64,000 nt of DNA from Amphiura filiformis (GCF_039555335.1 NC_092640.1:29952204-30016203), one strand, 5' to 3'. Counted from the first letter of the stretch, positions 43,256-55,344 are shown. Notes: generated by a model from the letters alone, not told the origin. Translations and numbers: made by a program.

Positions 43256-43847
43256 TACCAACACAGATGAAATTTCATGATAGTATAATCAAAATTGTTT
43301 ATTATGGTTGCTGTGGATCTTTGATATTTGTAGATAAAACACAGATACATATTTTGGTACTTTTATAATGTTGGCAAAGTTATCACTGTCAAAATAGTTG
43401 CATAAATGCACTAAGCGTATCTACAAACCCCCAAAATATGGCGTTTATTGGAAACGGTTCTGAAGTATTGATTTTGGAAGTTGATTAATTTTATAATTAT
43501 TTTTTTGAAATTATAATTGACTTGATGAGAAATAAATAATCCCAATGCAGGATGTTGGATCATATTTTGTATTTTCTGTAATTGCGTAATTTTTTAAATC
43601 CAAAATTCTGCCTTTTGAAATCAAATTTGATCACTGCCTCTGGTAGGTGTAAGGACTATAATGAATATAAGATTTAAATTTCTACCTCCACAATTTGGAA
43701 ATTCAAATGTTGAAAATAATTGTAAATATCGTACAAATTTGATACATTGTCTTTTATACATGCAACCTCCCCCGTAAAAGTAGATGACTATGTGTATTTT
43801 GTGCTAACAGTGCCAAATTTAGTTAACAGTAGTTTGCCACAAATAAG

Positions 43848-43958
43848 GGCTGTTCCATTTTTAATCCACATCCCTACTGTGGGATCCCTACAGTCCCCAC
43901 AACTGGAATTGATTTCATTGTACACAGGGGGGGTGTGGACTTTAGATGGAATAGCTTA
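43848..43958. repeat. MITE family J copy 5
   Basis: Starts GGGCTGTTCCATTTTTAATCC and ends GGACTTTAGATGGAATAGC. The interior has diverged. Confidence 0.6.
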
Positions 43959-44003
43959 ATTGATATTTTGTAACTGTCTGTACTAAATGGGTACAATATT
44001 AAA

Positions 44004-44225
44004 GAGGAAGCCCCGCCAGAGTTCTTCTGGGGTGAACCAAACCTGCCTGGTTATCAAATTAATCAGTGACAAGGTTATCTCTGAATTTGACAGGTTCTAT
44101 TTGATGTTTTAATGTTATTGCATCAATTAGCACCTGTCAAATTCAGAAATAACCTTGTCACTGATTAATTTGATAACCAGGCAGGTTTGGTTCACCCAGA
44201 AGAACTGCACTGATGGTCTTCCTCT
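44004..44225. repeat. Foldback MITE
   Basis: AGAGGAAG and CTTCCTCT ends. Long arms carry CAAACCTGCCTGGTTATCAA / TTGATAACCAGGCAGGTTTG and AATTTGACAGGT / ACCTGTCAAATT. The arms are close to identical. Confidence 0.75.
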
Positions 44226-44787
44226 GTAAGCATGGTACTGTTATGTTTACAGTGTTTTTGTAGGGTCTCATGTTGAGTCTGTCTATTTGTTATACAAATT
44301 GAAATGAACTTTTCAACATCTATGTGTATATTTTGAATTTGCTACTTAAATATTACTCGTAATGTGCTCATTGGAAGACAAACTAATGTTTATCTTTGTT
44401 CTGGTTTTGTGTATTCTGTTGGAAGTAGAAAAGCTTAGGGACAGATGGATATTTTGTATTCAACTTTCCAAGTTGCTATCGTTGATCTTATTTATACTTC
44501 ACCTAAAATGTCCTTTTTAGTTGTTGTAAACATAATGTTAAAAGTTGCCCCAAAAGATCCCAATTTTGGTTTATCCTTCATGTAAAAGAACAGGGAATTA
44601 GCCTAGTGCAGAAATCTTCTATTGAAGGATTATTTTTTTGGTCCCTCAGTGGAGTCTTACTAGTCATGAATATCTTACACCAAGGATTCACCAAAATTTG
44701 TAAGAAAAATAATTCACATAGGATCCACTTTTTTGAGTGTTAAAAATAGGGACCCAAGTTTTCAGTTTACACTCAAGCGGAAGGAAA

Positions 44788-45072
44788 ATATGTGTACATC
44801 CATATCAAAAGCGATGCACTTGTGGCTGCTACATGTGTCTCATTTCAAAAAATAGCTAGGAACAAATACCAGATTCATCCCAAGTGGAGGTCACTTCAAA
44901 TCATCCCAAGTCACATGGTTTAGGAATACAGAGATACATTCCTTAACCATGTGGCTTGGGGGCTATTTGAACTGACCTCCACTTGAGTTGAGTCTGGTAT
45001 TTGTTCCTAGCTATTATGTGAAATGAGACACATGTAGCAGCCGACAAGTGCATGATATGGATGTACACATAT
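44788..45072. repeat. Foldback MITE, family A copy 2
   Basis: Ends ATATGTGTACATCCATATC and GATATGGATGTACACATAT. Inner arms AAGTGGAGGTCACTTCAAAT and TTTGAACTGACCTCCACTT. Same family as the hairpin at 25994-26289. Confidence 0.75.
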
Positions 45073-46069
45073 GGTCATAGATTTAAGTTAAAATTTGTCA
45101 TCTTGGGTGTAATTTACCAAATGAAAGTTAAGTAATGCCTTGAACAGCAAGTAAGTTTTAAGTACTTTGCTCCCTCCAGCAATTTGCAAAGAATAGAAAT
45201 GATTAATTTGTTAGAGGTCAGTACTGGTGTGAAATTTAGACAATCTGGGTTTGCAAACATTGGCTAAAGGGGGCCCTCCAAAGGTCTTCTATTCTGAATA
45301 CAATGTCACTGTAGTGTCTGCTACCCTTATCTGTAGGCCACTTGACATGTGATGTCATTTGCCTGGCAGTATGTGCGTGAATTATGGCAATTTCCATTGT
45401 TCATGGCCCTGCAGTGTGAGTACGCTTTGTAGTTTGCTCATCTCATGGCACATGCATTTTAAATCGCCCACCACATTTCGTATAGTACAAGAAAGCCATT
45501 GAACAGTGTAATGATTCGTTCAAGCATATCGATAGACCAGTCCCTCTCCTTGATTGATAAACAATGATGTGAAGTGGTCTATACTGCAGAACATGTGGAA
45601 GAGGTTGTTGAATCCTACTATATATCAGATTCATGGAATGAAAGCCTACCCTTTATGTCATTTTTTCTTTAGAAATATATGAATTTGTACACCAATTACT
45701 TATAACATAGTCTGTACCAAGCAAAGTATTAAAATAAGGTAGACTTTGACACAGGTGTTTCACATGTTTGTTTGTTTATTTATATGTCATTTGTCTTTTG
45801 TTGTATTAAAATATGCAGTTTGTTTATGCAGTAGTTGGATGAGAGACCTCTCTGTAATGAAATACTTGGGCACTATTTAAGTACTTCACTCACCCGCATC
45901 CTGGGAAATGTGGGGCACTTCTTGTAAGTTCCGATTACATAGTGGTTCAGGTGTGTCACAAGCGGTAGCTTGGCTTACTCTGCTTTCCGGGATCGTAACA
46001 ACTTTGGGTGCCCCATTTATTGTCACCTTGATATGTGCTTATAGAGGTTAACTGGTTGGTGTACCCCAG
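45073..46069. other. Gene-free stretch
   Basis: No gene or repeat pair was recognised. Confidence 0.4.
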
Positions 46070-46521
46070 CAGTGTCCGAAATAAGGAAAATATGGAGGTT
46101 GTCCCAAGGACAACTAATGTATAAATTGTGCTTGTCCTCAAAACATTTTGGTTGTCCCCAAAATGTGTCATATTTGTGAGTGCAAAACCTGTAAACCTAG
46201 GTGCAAGCTTGTCATCATGCAGATCTCAAGCACTGGCACTACTGGGTAACTCAGTGAAATAGTTAATTAAAATTATTCAAAACTGGACATGCTGTGGACA
46301 TCACAGCATATTGTAATACTATGTGCTAGCAGTGGTCCGTAGATCTCTCTTTTATGAGGATACAAATTACAATCGGACATGACAAGTCAAAAGTTTTATA
46401 TTATATAAATCATAATTTTGGAGGTAAAATAAAGTGGTTGTCCAGTGGATAAGTACATGCTCAATTATGGTTGGCCCCAGCGAATTTTGTACAAGAGGAT
46501 AAGTGCTTATTTCGAACACTG
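46070..46521. mobile_element. hAT MITE with perfect 8-bp duplication
   Basis: The ends CAGTGTCCGAAATAAG and CTTATTTCGAACACTG are inverted and flanked by TACCCCAG on both sides (46062-46069 and 46522-46529). Subterminal GGTTGTCC or GGACAAC words are shared with 23370-23607, so both probably use the same transposase. Confidence 0.85.
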
Positions 46522-47829
46522 TACCCCAGAGGTGGGGGCGTGCAGTGTTTTGTTAAATGTGTCATTTCTGACCCGGGGATGGGCAATAGGAGAGTTGGTC
46601 AGGCAATAAATACAGTGGTCCTTAGGGCTCTTGTGATGTACTTCGGTGTAATTAGCTCTGTAAATTACAAGCCCCAGCATTTCCCCACATTCCTCAGGAT
46701 TTAGGGTGGAGGAAGAATGAACTGCAAGTTTGACCATTCAATTTGGATGCTTCAAAAGTTAATGATAATGAAAGAAGTTGATATTGCCAATTTGCCATAG
46801 CCCACCAAACAAAAAAGACATTTAAATGCTGTCTACTGAAGATAGCATTCGCTTATTTAAATGATAGCCGTTTCCACAAAATACATCAAACATAGGCTGA
46901 TAACGAGGAAGTTCCTCTAAAGCGCTCCCGGTAAGCGAAAATATACAAGTAGTGTTGAAGTTTAATTTAAATTACTATCATTTAAAACGTTTTCTAAAAA
47001 CTGGGTTATTAAAAGATCAAGAAAACAATTTTAAAAAATGTTTTGGGAAAAATTGTTATTAATACAATTTTTAATCTAACCTTGACCAGTAAATGGTTTC
47101 TGTCAAGCTTTGTGCGCCCTTCCTTTTGAAAATATTATGAAAATATTTTGTATTTACTCTTAATCTTGAATTCCCCTAAGTATGGCAATATTTTCATCGC
47201 TCTTTTCATGAAATTGGGTGGTGTAATTTTCTAAGAAATATGAAATTTCTTTTAAATTTGAAATAGTTCTTTCGATATGTCTCGGGCACTAGCGGACCAG
47301 TTCACACAGAGTATCATTCAACAAAAATGAAAGGGAATGTTGGTCTTGTGGTCATATTTTGTAATTTTTCACCCTTTCATGCATGCATGATTGTCGACCT
47401 ACATTCATACTCATTCATTTTTTCATTCATTCGTTTTATTTAACCTTGGATAAAATTTTGTGAACTTCGAGTTGATTGGAATAGGGTATTTGTATAAATT
47501 GGATGAGATTCCAGGTATTTATCCTCTTAGCATGAAAGACCATTGGCTAATTTCTATGTTTGAACTGATTGAGTATGACATTTCGAGAAACAGATAGCCA
47601 AATTTTCTCCACCGTGTTGTCTGATCATCGCCTTCAGGAGTGAAACTCAGAGTAACGACTTTTATTCTGGAAGGTCTAAACTTTGAATTTGAATTTATAT
47701 ATCTATCTATATGTATGTCCCATAGCTTGGAGGCCATTGGGCCTACACACTGATGACCCTTGAAACACAATATCTCCAAAGCACTCTCTTCAGCTGTTCT
47801 GATGATGAAAGTCTAGGCCAGTCCAATCT
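46522..47829. other. Gene-free stretch
   Basis: No gene was seen. Upstream parts of the minus-strand LINE may extend here as unrecognisable 3' UTR. Confidence 0.35.
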
Positions 47830-48400
47830 TTGATGTTATTTAACCAAGTCTTTACAGATCTTCGTCTCTTTCTACAGCCGTCTGTGCCTCCCTGATGGTG
47901 TTTGCAAGGCTGCCCTTCCATCTGGTCATGCCCAAACCAATGTAGCTGCTTGCTATCTGCTTGATTGAAGTGTGCGAAGTGGGGTGTACCTGGAGGAGTC
48001 TGCGCATGCAGTTCACCTCAAAAGTGTGGATTCGTTTTTCCAGTTCCGCATTCAGCGTCCAGGTTTCGCGCCCATTATAAGAACACCAATGTGACCAGTG
48101 CACAAACTTGCCACGAAATAAACCCATGTTTTCATGGAATTGTTCTTGTCCCTCCATATGGGCTTCAGCTTTGCAAGCGGTGATGTGGCAATAGCAATCC
48201 TGATGTTTATTTCTTGCACTGATCTTGCATCCTATATGATGGTAGCTCCAAAGTATTTGAATTTAAGTAACAGTTTCTTGTTTCTCGCCATCAGTTGATA
48301 TATCCAATTCCTTGTTGGATCCCATTCTCGTGACTTTACTCTTCTCTGCACTGATCTGCATGTCAAGAACTTAAGTTTTGCACTCTTCTCTCGTCTTGTT
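47830..48400 (-). pseudogene. LINE reverse transcriptase C-terminal fragment
   Basis: Minus-strand translations in two or three frames give, in order, ISAEKSKVTRMGSN, DISTDGEKQETVT, KYFGATI-like and INIRIAIATSPLAKLK-like segments, then ETWTLNAELEKRIHTFEVNC with MRRLLQV (48030-47980). This is the order seen after the catalytic palm in endonuclease-reverse transcriptase LINEs (EKTKVM, KYLG, WTL..RI..FE...RRLL). Stops and frameshifts show it is dead. The catalytic YADD region is not present. Confidence 0.75.
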
Positions 48401-48696
48401 GTCAATTAGACCCTCCCCCCTCGGGTCCATGGAGAACGATTGTAATGTAGATTACATATTTTAGCGTTCAATATAGGTGTGATTAGTGTAGTGGCATCAA
48501 TTTGTGTAGAAAGAGGAATTGGTTTTGGGCACTGGGAATTGGTTTTGGGCGCTGTGTATTTAGAATCGGGGGGGGTGAAGGACTGTGGAATATTTTGATA
48601 GGCTATTATGTAATTATGTATCGTTCGTGTCGGGGTCGTCAGCAAATCGAAGATTGGTGACGGTTCTTCAACCAATACTGACTGAACCTTCAAAAC

Positions 48697-48940
48697 CATC
48701 CAAGGCTTTGAAAGCTTTCATTACATTCAAACGTTCTTCTTTTAAGTGGGGGAAGAGGTGAAGTGCCCTATGTAATTTAATTTGATCTTTGTTTTAGCTG
48801 TTTCTTGAGAAAAAGAAAAACCATCCAAGGCTTTGAAAGCTTTCATTACATTCAAACGTTCTTCTTTTAAGTGGGGAAGAGGTGAACTGCCCTGTGTAAT
48901 TTAATTTGATCTTTGTTAAGCTGTTTCTTGAGAAAAAGGT
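48697..48940. repeat. Tandem duplication, period about 124 bp
   Basis: Two adjacent copies starting ACCATCCAAGGCTTTGAAAG and ending TTTCTTGAGAAAAAG differ by only a few bases and indels. Confidence 0.85.
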
Positions 48941-49045
48941 ATCCCCCTCTCAGGTAAACATATAAACAACATGAACAATGCGATTTATAAAGCGCCTTAA
49001 GTAGACAAAGCGCTAAAAGAGAGAAGACAAGAAAGGAAAGACCTA

Positions 49046-50126
49046 TTAAGGGAAAGAGGTGAGTTTTAGGAGATTCTTGAAAGTGGTAATATTTTCTTGA
49101 CCACGGACAGTGGTTGGCAGCTCGTTCTTAAAATCTCAAGTAAAAGTTGAATCACAATAACGTCAGTCAGACCTATTTATGGATCGGGAATTCCCAGATG
49201 GCTCAGTGGGAAAGAGGCGAGTTTTAAGGAGATTCTTGAAAGTGGTAATATTTTCTTGACCACGGACAATGGTGGGCAACTCGTGTTCAAGTAACAGTTG
49301 TATCACAATAATGACGTCAGTCAGACCTATTTATGGATCGGGAATTCCCAGATGGCTCAGTGGGAAAGAGGCGAGTTTTAAGGAGATTCTTGAAAGTGGT
49401 AATATTTTCTTGACCACGGACAATGGTGGGCAACTCGTTTTCAAGTAACAGTTGAATCACAATAATGACGTCAGTCAGACCTATTTATGGATCGGGAATT
49501 CCCAGATGGCTCAGTGGGAAAGAGGCGAGTTTTAAGGAGATTCTTGAAAGTGGTAATATTTTCTTGACCACGGACAATGGTGGGCAACTCGTGTTCAAGT
49601 AACAGTTGTATCACAATAATGACGTCAGTCAGACCTATTTATGGATCGGGAATTCCCAGATGGCTCAGTGGGAAAGAGGCGAGTTTTAAGGAGATTCTTG
49701 AAAGTGGTAATATTTTCTTGACCACGGACAATGGTGGGCAACTCGTTTTCAAGTAACAGTTGAATCACAATAATGACGTCAGTCAGACCTATTTATGGAT
49801 CAGGAATTCCCAGATGGCTCAGTGGGAAAGAGGCGAGTTTTAAGGAGATTCTTGAAAGTGGTAATATTTTCTTGACCACGGACAATGGTGTGCAACTCGT
49901 TTTCAAGTAACAGTTGAATCACAATAATGACGTCGGTCAGAACTATTTAAGGATCGGGAATTCCCAGATGGCTCAGTGGGAAAGAGGCGAGTTTTAAGGA
50001 GATTCTTGAAAGTGGTAATATTTTCTTGACCACGGACAATGGTGTGCAACTCGTTTTCAAGTAACAGTTGAATCACAATAATGACGTCGGTCAGAACTAT
50101 TTAAGGATCGGGAATTCCCAGATGGC
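49046..50126. repeat. 154-bp satellite array
   Basis: The anchor GAATTCCCAGATGGCTCA recurs at 49188, 49342, 49496, 49650, 49804, 49958 and 50112, exactly 154 bp apart each time. A diverged unit precedes the first anchor (49046-49187). Each unit holds GAGATTCTTGAAAGTGGTAA and TCACAATAATGACGTC. Diagnostic bases alternate A, B, A, B, then C, C. Confidence 0.95.
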
Positions 50127-51130
50127 TCAATTCCATGATCCATTGCATGTGGGAAAACACTGTAGCTAAAATAAGGTGAATGTGACTTTCCAGTTTTACA
50201 AATTTTACTTATGGAAACTGTTGTGTTGTGTCGTATAAATGTGATGAGTATTGCAATGTGCCTACAAAGAAAAGGGTGCCTGGGATGTGAGCTAGTCCAT
50301 TTGCAAAGCTAATAATGTGTTATTAATCCAGTGATTAACAACAAAGAAGAATCAGAGTACGCCAAAGAGCTCATCTTTCACAGAACGGGAATATATTCTT
50401 CTGTCGACTTACTGAAATCTGGTTTATGAAACGAGACATATTCAATGTAAGTGGAAATAAGAGTGAAAAATGTCCGTTTCCTGAAAAAGGACCATGTTTT
50501 TGAATCGTTTTATAATGCACTATAGGCTAATTTTTTTAAATTAATAGTTTTTTGATGGAACACATTTTTTCATGTTGTTCATTACAATACAATATTGACT
50601 CCAAAACGTGATTTCTTGAAATACTTTTCATTATGATAAAGTGAATCCTCCACCTCTCTGACCTGTACGCGAAAGTATGTACGTAATCTTAAGGTCAAAT
50701 ATGTTGTGTGAACTTTCAGAATCAGAAGTTAATTGGTATTGCTTTGAAAAATTATGATGATCATAAAATGGCTTTAATATGTGACCTGAAAGACATGGGC
50801 ATGAATTCCGGTTATTTCTTTTGGATTCAGTACTTTTTAAGTGAGCATTGATACGAATTATGACGTTATTGCTTCCAAGAGTTTCAGCATTCTGTTTATA
50901 CCTCTACGCATGAAGTCATGAATATAATGCATTGAATTGGTTCACATTTCCTTTTATTGGTATTAAATCAGCGAAAAAGTAATGAAAACAATAAAAATGA
51001 AAGTGAACAACCATTGTGTAGATATATATAAATGTTTCGGAAGATTAAATCTGCGATCAGATTTATTTGGATTCAGGAGTAGGACGTTATTATACTGAGT
51101 CATATCACAGTCTTCAAGTGCGTTTATCGT
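50127..51130. other. Gene-free stretch
   Basis: Flank of the satellite. No gene was recognised. Confidence 0.4.
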
Positions 51131-51250
51131 CTCATTTGGGTATAGGAGCGATAAGGCATATATCATCTCATTTGGGTATAGGAGCGTTAAGGCATATATC
51201 ATCTCATTTGGGTATAGGAGCGTTAAGGCATATATCATCTCATTTGGGTA
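51131..51250. repeat. 36-bp minisatellite
   Basis: CTCATTTGGGTATAGGAGCG starts at 51131, 51167 and 51203, with a partial copy at 51239. As 36 is divisible by 3, it reads as a 12-residue repeat in an open frame (51067-51255). A GTAAGT follows the last partial copy. Confidence 0.85.
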
Positions 51251-52199
51251 AGTGATATCAATATCTTATCAGTTCTATTTTATCATTGTAAGTTTGATAG
51301 TTATTGTTAAGTATCCACTATAACATACTGCAGTTACTGTCCGTTTTTTTCCTTATACACAATAAGGGGGCTCATAATTATTGCACAGCCCCTAAACGAC
51401 AGATAACACCAAAAATATAAAAAATTATTTCCAAACCGTGTTAAGTCTGCAAACCATTATGCTTCTCATTTTCAAGAACGCTGGTTAACAATAAGCAGAC
51501 TATTGTCTCATTTCGTAAACAAAAGCCCACACAGTATTGTTACCTTGCGTTCGCTTTATAATCGTTCACCCAACTGAAACTATAATACCAGCTCATTGCT
51601 CATTGCACAGGTCAAACAGAAACATGTGTAGTGTGGATTTAACCAGAGAAGATCTGATTTAATCAGTTGAGCTGTTTTCAATGAGTGTTATCAGGTGGTG
51701 TATGACGTGCAGTCCCTAAATTCAGTAAATTTTCATCGTCAACCGTGTAATTGAATGGGATTATTTTGAAATTTTAAAACGCTTGAAATATCACAAAACA
51801 AATAGGCCTATGTTGATAAATAATATAAATACAAGCTAAAACCGTTGGGTTCGATAATGAACCCCACAAAACTAACCAAGTATATGGAAAATGCCATACG
51901 GCCGGGCGGTTTCACGAGTTGCCGGCTCGATCATGTCATCCGCCGCCTGAGTGTTATCTTGGTTTAATAGCATTTAATGGGGTTTTATTAGGTCCTGCAA
52001 AGGTCGTGGTGAATTCTACTGTAGAAATGACTGCATCATGATAATAGTTAAATTCAAGTCGTTGATCTACAATTTGCAACTCGCAGACATAGAAAAAGAA
52101 ATTCGAATGACTCGTAAATGAATGATACCACCAGGTACCGCTACCCAACACGGCATGTCACATAATAGCCTAATATTATTGAATAATCAAATCTTAGAT
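51251..52199. other. Gene-free stretch
   Basis: It contains a lone transposon end at 51366-51395 (CTCATAATTATTGCACAGCC), matching the right end of the MITE at 12042-12362. Confidence 0.4.
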
Positions 52200-52381
52200 C
52201 CTCTTTTTATGGTATTTTTTGGCCAGCCAAAAGGATGGGGGAAGCAATTTTTGGCAAGCCGAGAGGGCAACCGATTTTTGGCACCGTCATGGGGGCTATA
52301 TATATAAAACGCTCTTAAAACACCTAAATATACAAACTCTCCTGCTCGCTGCCCTCCCAATATATCTACTGTAATTATTCA

Positions 52382-52511
52382 TAAAGTTGTGTTTCTTCTT
52401 TCGTGAAAAAGAGTGCTCAATCCTGTGAAGGAGAGCGTGTATACATAAAATTAAAAGAAACAATTTATTCCATGTTCGAACATGGAATAAATTGTTTCTT
52501 TTAATTTTATG
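52382..52511. mobile_element. 130-bp insertion with 15-bp duplication
   Basis: Flanked by TACTGTAATTATTCA on both sides (52367-52381 and 52512-52526). A 15-bp duplication fits insertion by LINE machinery. Its right half is the left part of a perfect palindrome (see next entry). The source of the left half is not recognised. Confidence 0.6.
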
Positions 52512-52513
52512 TA
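52442..52513. repeat. 72-bp perfect palindrome
   Basis: Every base pairs around the centre at TTCGAA (52475-52480) with no spacer. The arms begin TACATAAAATTAAAAGAAAC. Confidence 0.95.
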
Positions 52514-53288
52514 CTGTAATTATTCAATATTTTGACACAAAGTAGCGATAAATGTGAAAAATCATGAATCAAATGTTACTAAATATTGTCAGACCCAGCA
52601 AGCGATTTTTTGCAGGCCGTTTGAAAATGTGACCCCTCGGCACAACTGAGCCCGGATGTCGCCAGTGCCACTATTGAGATATGCTCCATCGAACACAACA
52701 ATAAACAATAGGAAACAAAGGATTTATTGACTGTTTTATTGATTTTTCACTACTTAAATGTCAAGTACTATAGACATGATATACATCATTTTAAAGCTAA
52801 TTTCAAGCAGAATATTTTGGTTGAATATCTCAAAAATGATGATTGGCGACTTCAGGGCTCATTTGTGCCGAGGGGTCACAAATATTATTACCCCCGGCTC
52901 GTAGTCATTACACAGCCCCTAAGTTGGGGGTGAGGCTGTAGAGGCTGTAGATCACAAAGTGCCCCGTTAATTATTAACTCGAAATCTAATTGCACTTATT
53001 CTGTTGAAACATAAACGTTAACTGTTCAAGTGTTAAATAAGTGTTGCTCTGATGTTTTTGCGGATTTTGGCATCTGAAGAAAGCTCCTCATTTTACTTCA
53101 TTTATACGAGTATTCATAACCCCCTGCAAAGGTGTAGGATGCAACAGACATGACAGAAATAACAATGAAATGTCTCCATTAAAGGGCATTTCGTGATCCA
53201 CAGCCTCATCCCAACCTTTCTCCAAAAACAGTTGAGATTTTTATACCACTGGAAACCTCTGGTTACATAAAGTTTCTTGCACATTAAT

Positions 53289-53830
53289 CCCGGGGGGGGG
53301 GCACTTCCATGACAGATATGCATCATGTGCCTCGGGATAGACCCCCTTTTTCAAACCGGCTTGTACCCAATGACCCCCCTTTTTGTGTTATGGTCCCATC
53401 TATTACCCAATGACCCTCTTTAAAAAAATTCATGTACTCAATGACCCCCTTTTTCTATTTACTGCTATACCCAATGACCCCCCTTTTAATTCCCAAATTT
53501 AGGTGGTATTTGTGTTCTCCTCCAGAAATAATGAGATTTTTGACATTTCCAAGGTGGCCAAGTTGTTTTTACGCAGTTTGGCACTTATTTATGTGTACTT
53601 AATGATACTCTTTTGGCAATCCTGTACTCAATGACTCCCATTTTACTTTTTGTTACCCCAATGACCATCCTTTTTCAAAGTTTCATACCGAATGACCCCA
53701 TTTTTATTCAGGTTGTGTACTGAATGACCCCATATTTTTGTAATTGTACATTTGACCTGAATGCCCCCTATACTTTTAACATGGCCGAGGCACATCCCTG
53801 CCATTTCAGATAGGGAGTGCCTCCCCCGGG
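53289..53830. mobile_element. CCCGGG-ended element with AATGACCCCC repeats
   Basis: The ends CCCGGGGGGGGGGCACTTCC and GGGAGTGCCTCCCCCGGG are inverted and flanked by the 8-bp repeat ACATTAAT (53281-53288 and 53831-53838). The interior is a degenerate tandem array of TACCCAATGACCCCCTTTTT-like units, more than eight of them. A related block is at 15480-15800. Confidence 0.7.
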
Positions 53831-53912
53831 ACATTAATTCGTAAAAATTATATCGTAAAATTTGAATTACGTTCTGGTACACCAGAACGTCAGAGCAATG
53901 TAATACACATAA

Positions 53913-54281
53913 GGCCAAGTAAAATAAATAGCATGATGTATATCGTCCCCACCCTCACCGATTTTTGGAGATTTTCAAATATTTTTGTTATTTTTCCTAT
54001 TTGCTCCCTTACAATTACAAAATTGTTGTGATGAAAAGACATGCTTGGTTATCATTTATAAACACATTGCAAACACTTTCTTCAAGCTAGGGGTAGGGCT
54101 TTGGGAAAATAACAAAACTATTAGGCCTACTAATAATAGTATTAGGGGCCTCCCCAATTTTATGATGTGTTGACAAACACTCTGCAATTGTAATTTTAAA
54201 CATAATAATAAATAATAAGGATCTCCCTCACCGATTTCTGAAAAAGTCCGGACGATATACATGTTATTTTTTTACTTGGCC
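53913..54281. mobile_element. PIF/Harbinger-like MITE, family F copy 2
   Basis: The ends GGCCAAGTAAAATAAAT and TTTTTTTACTTGGCC are flanked by TAA on both sides (53910-53912 and 54282-54284). It is inserted into family S copy 1. Confidence 0.8.
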
Positions 54282-55308
54282 TAATCATGCTTTTACAAAA
54301 GCCCATTCAGTGATCCCAGCGAAAGTATAACAAGTACAAGTCGTTAAAATTGTCATTATAGGCATTTTTAAAATGAAAAATTTGGCCAAAAACAAGGAAA
54401 CGGTATTATTGACAAAGTTGAAGCCCGGCCCATTGACATGTATTTATAGCTAATTTATATACTATCAGTATATAAATTACTGATTCATGTAAAATGTCTT
54501 ATTTTGTCTTTCATACACGGCTTTCAGCTTTGCTACTACTGTCTGTTCAATTAGCTTAGATTCTTGAATTTTTAAGATATTTGAAAAAATAAAAACTTGT
54601 GGCCAAAGTCATCAAAGAAAAGTGTTAGCACAGCCTTAGACCTAACGTGATTTATACTTTTCAAATTCCAAAGTTCAATTTAAAACCCCATTTCTTTTCA
54701 ATTTTGCCTCATTTTAGGCAGTTACTTGGGTCCACCGAAAGGGTTCGCGACCTTTTACAAATCGAGTGGGACGGTCCATTCTCAACTTAGGGCATACACC
54801 CTATCCAATTTAGCAAAACAATCTGTCCACCAATCTGTCCTGCCATTTCAATTGTTATACCGTTCCGGTTATTGGATAGGTTCTATAGGTGATGATGGTC
54901 TATCGGTTTTTGTTACACGAAATTATATGGCGCGATTACCTTTTACATGTTTTATGCATAACATTATTCTGAGCATTATTTTTCCCTAAACAATTACATT
55001 AAAATTATGGATTTCGTTCTTCAACTGGTTTACAATGTAAATTGAGTTTTGTTTAATACCACCATTCCTTCCCAAGAATATCAGCATTCGCTTGACATTT
55101 TCAGATACAGTGACTTTACAAGAATTGTTTTCTGTAACCTGATTGTTTTAAATTATATTTTCTTGTACAAAAGTTCTTTTGTTTCACGGTTTTTTCAGTT
55201 TGTATTCAACAAACAAAACGAAATAACAAATTGAAAATAAATGTGTAGTTTTATAATAGGCCTATAGGCCTACACCTTCTCAGACCAATTCTCAGACCCA
55301 TACGCAAA

Positions 55309-55309
55309 A

Positions 55310-55344
<35 letters not shown>

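Larger units (their letters stand above)
52200..52925. repeat. Copy of the 12042-12362 MITE family, enlarged
   Basis: It shares AAGCAATTTTTGGCA, AAAACGCTCT, CTGCTCGCTGCC and the right end GGCTCGTAGTCATTACACAGCC with the copy at 12042. It is enlarged by the insertion at 52382-52511 and by other sequence. Confidence 0.5.
53183..54320. mobile_element. TTAA-type MITE, family S copy 1, split twice
   Basis: It begins after TTAA (53179-53182) with AGGGCATTTCGTGATCC. Alignment with the intact copy at 61590-61926 shows two insertions: 53289-53830 and 53913-54281. The right end is truncated or rearranged. Confidence 0.6.

Noticed and set aside
54726-54989. An 87-codon frame inside the 1.9-kb inverted repeat
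   Set aside because: No domain recognised, and its first third is the repeat arm itself.
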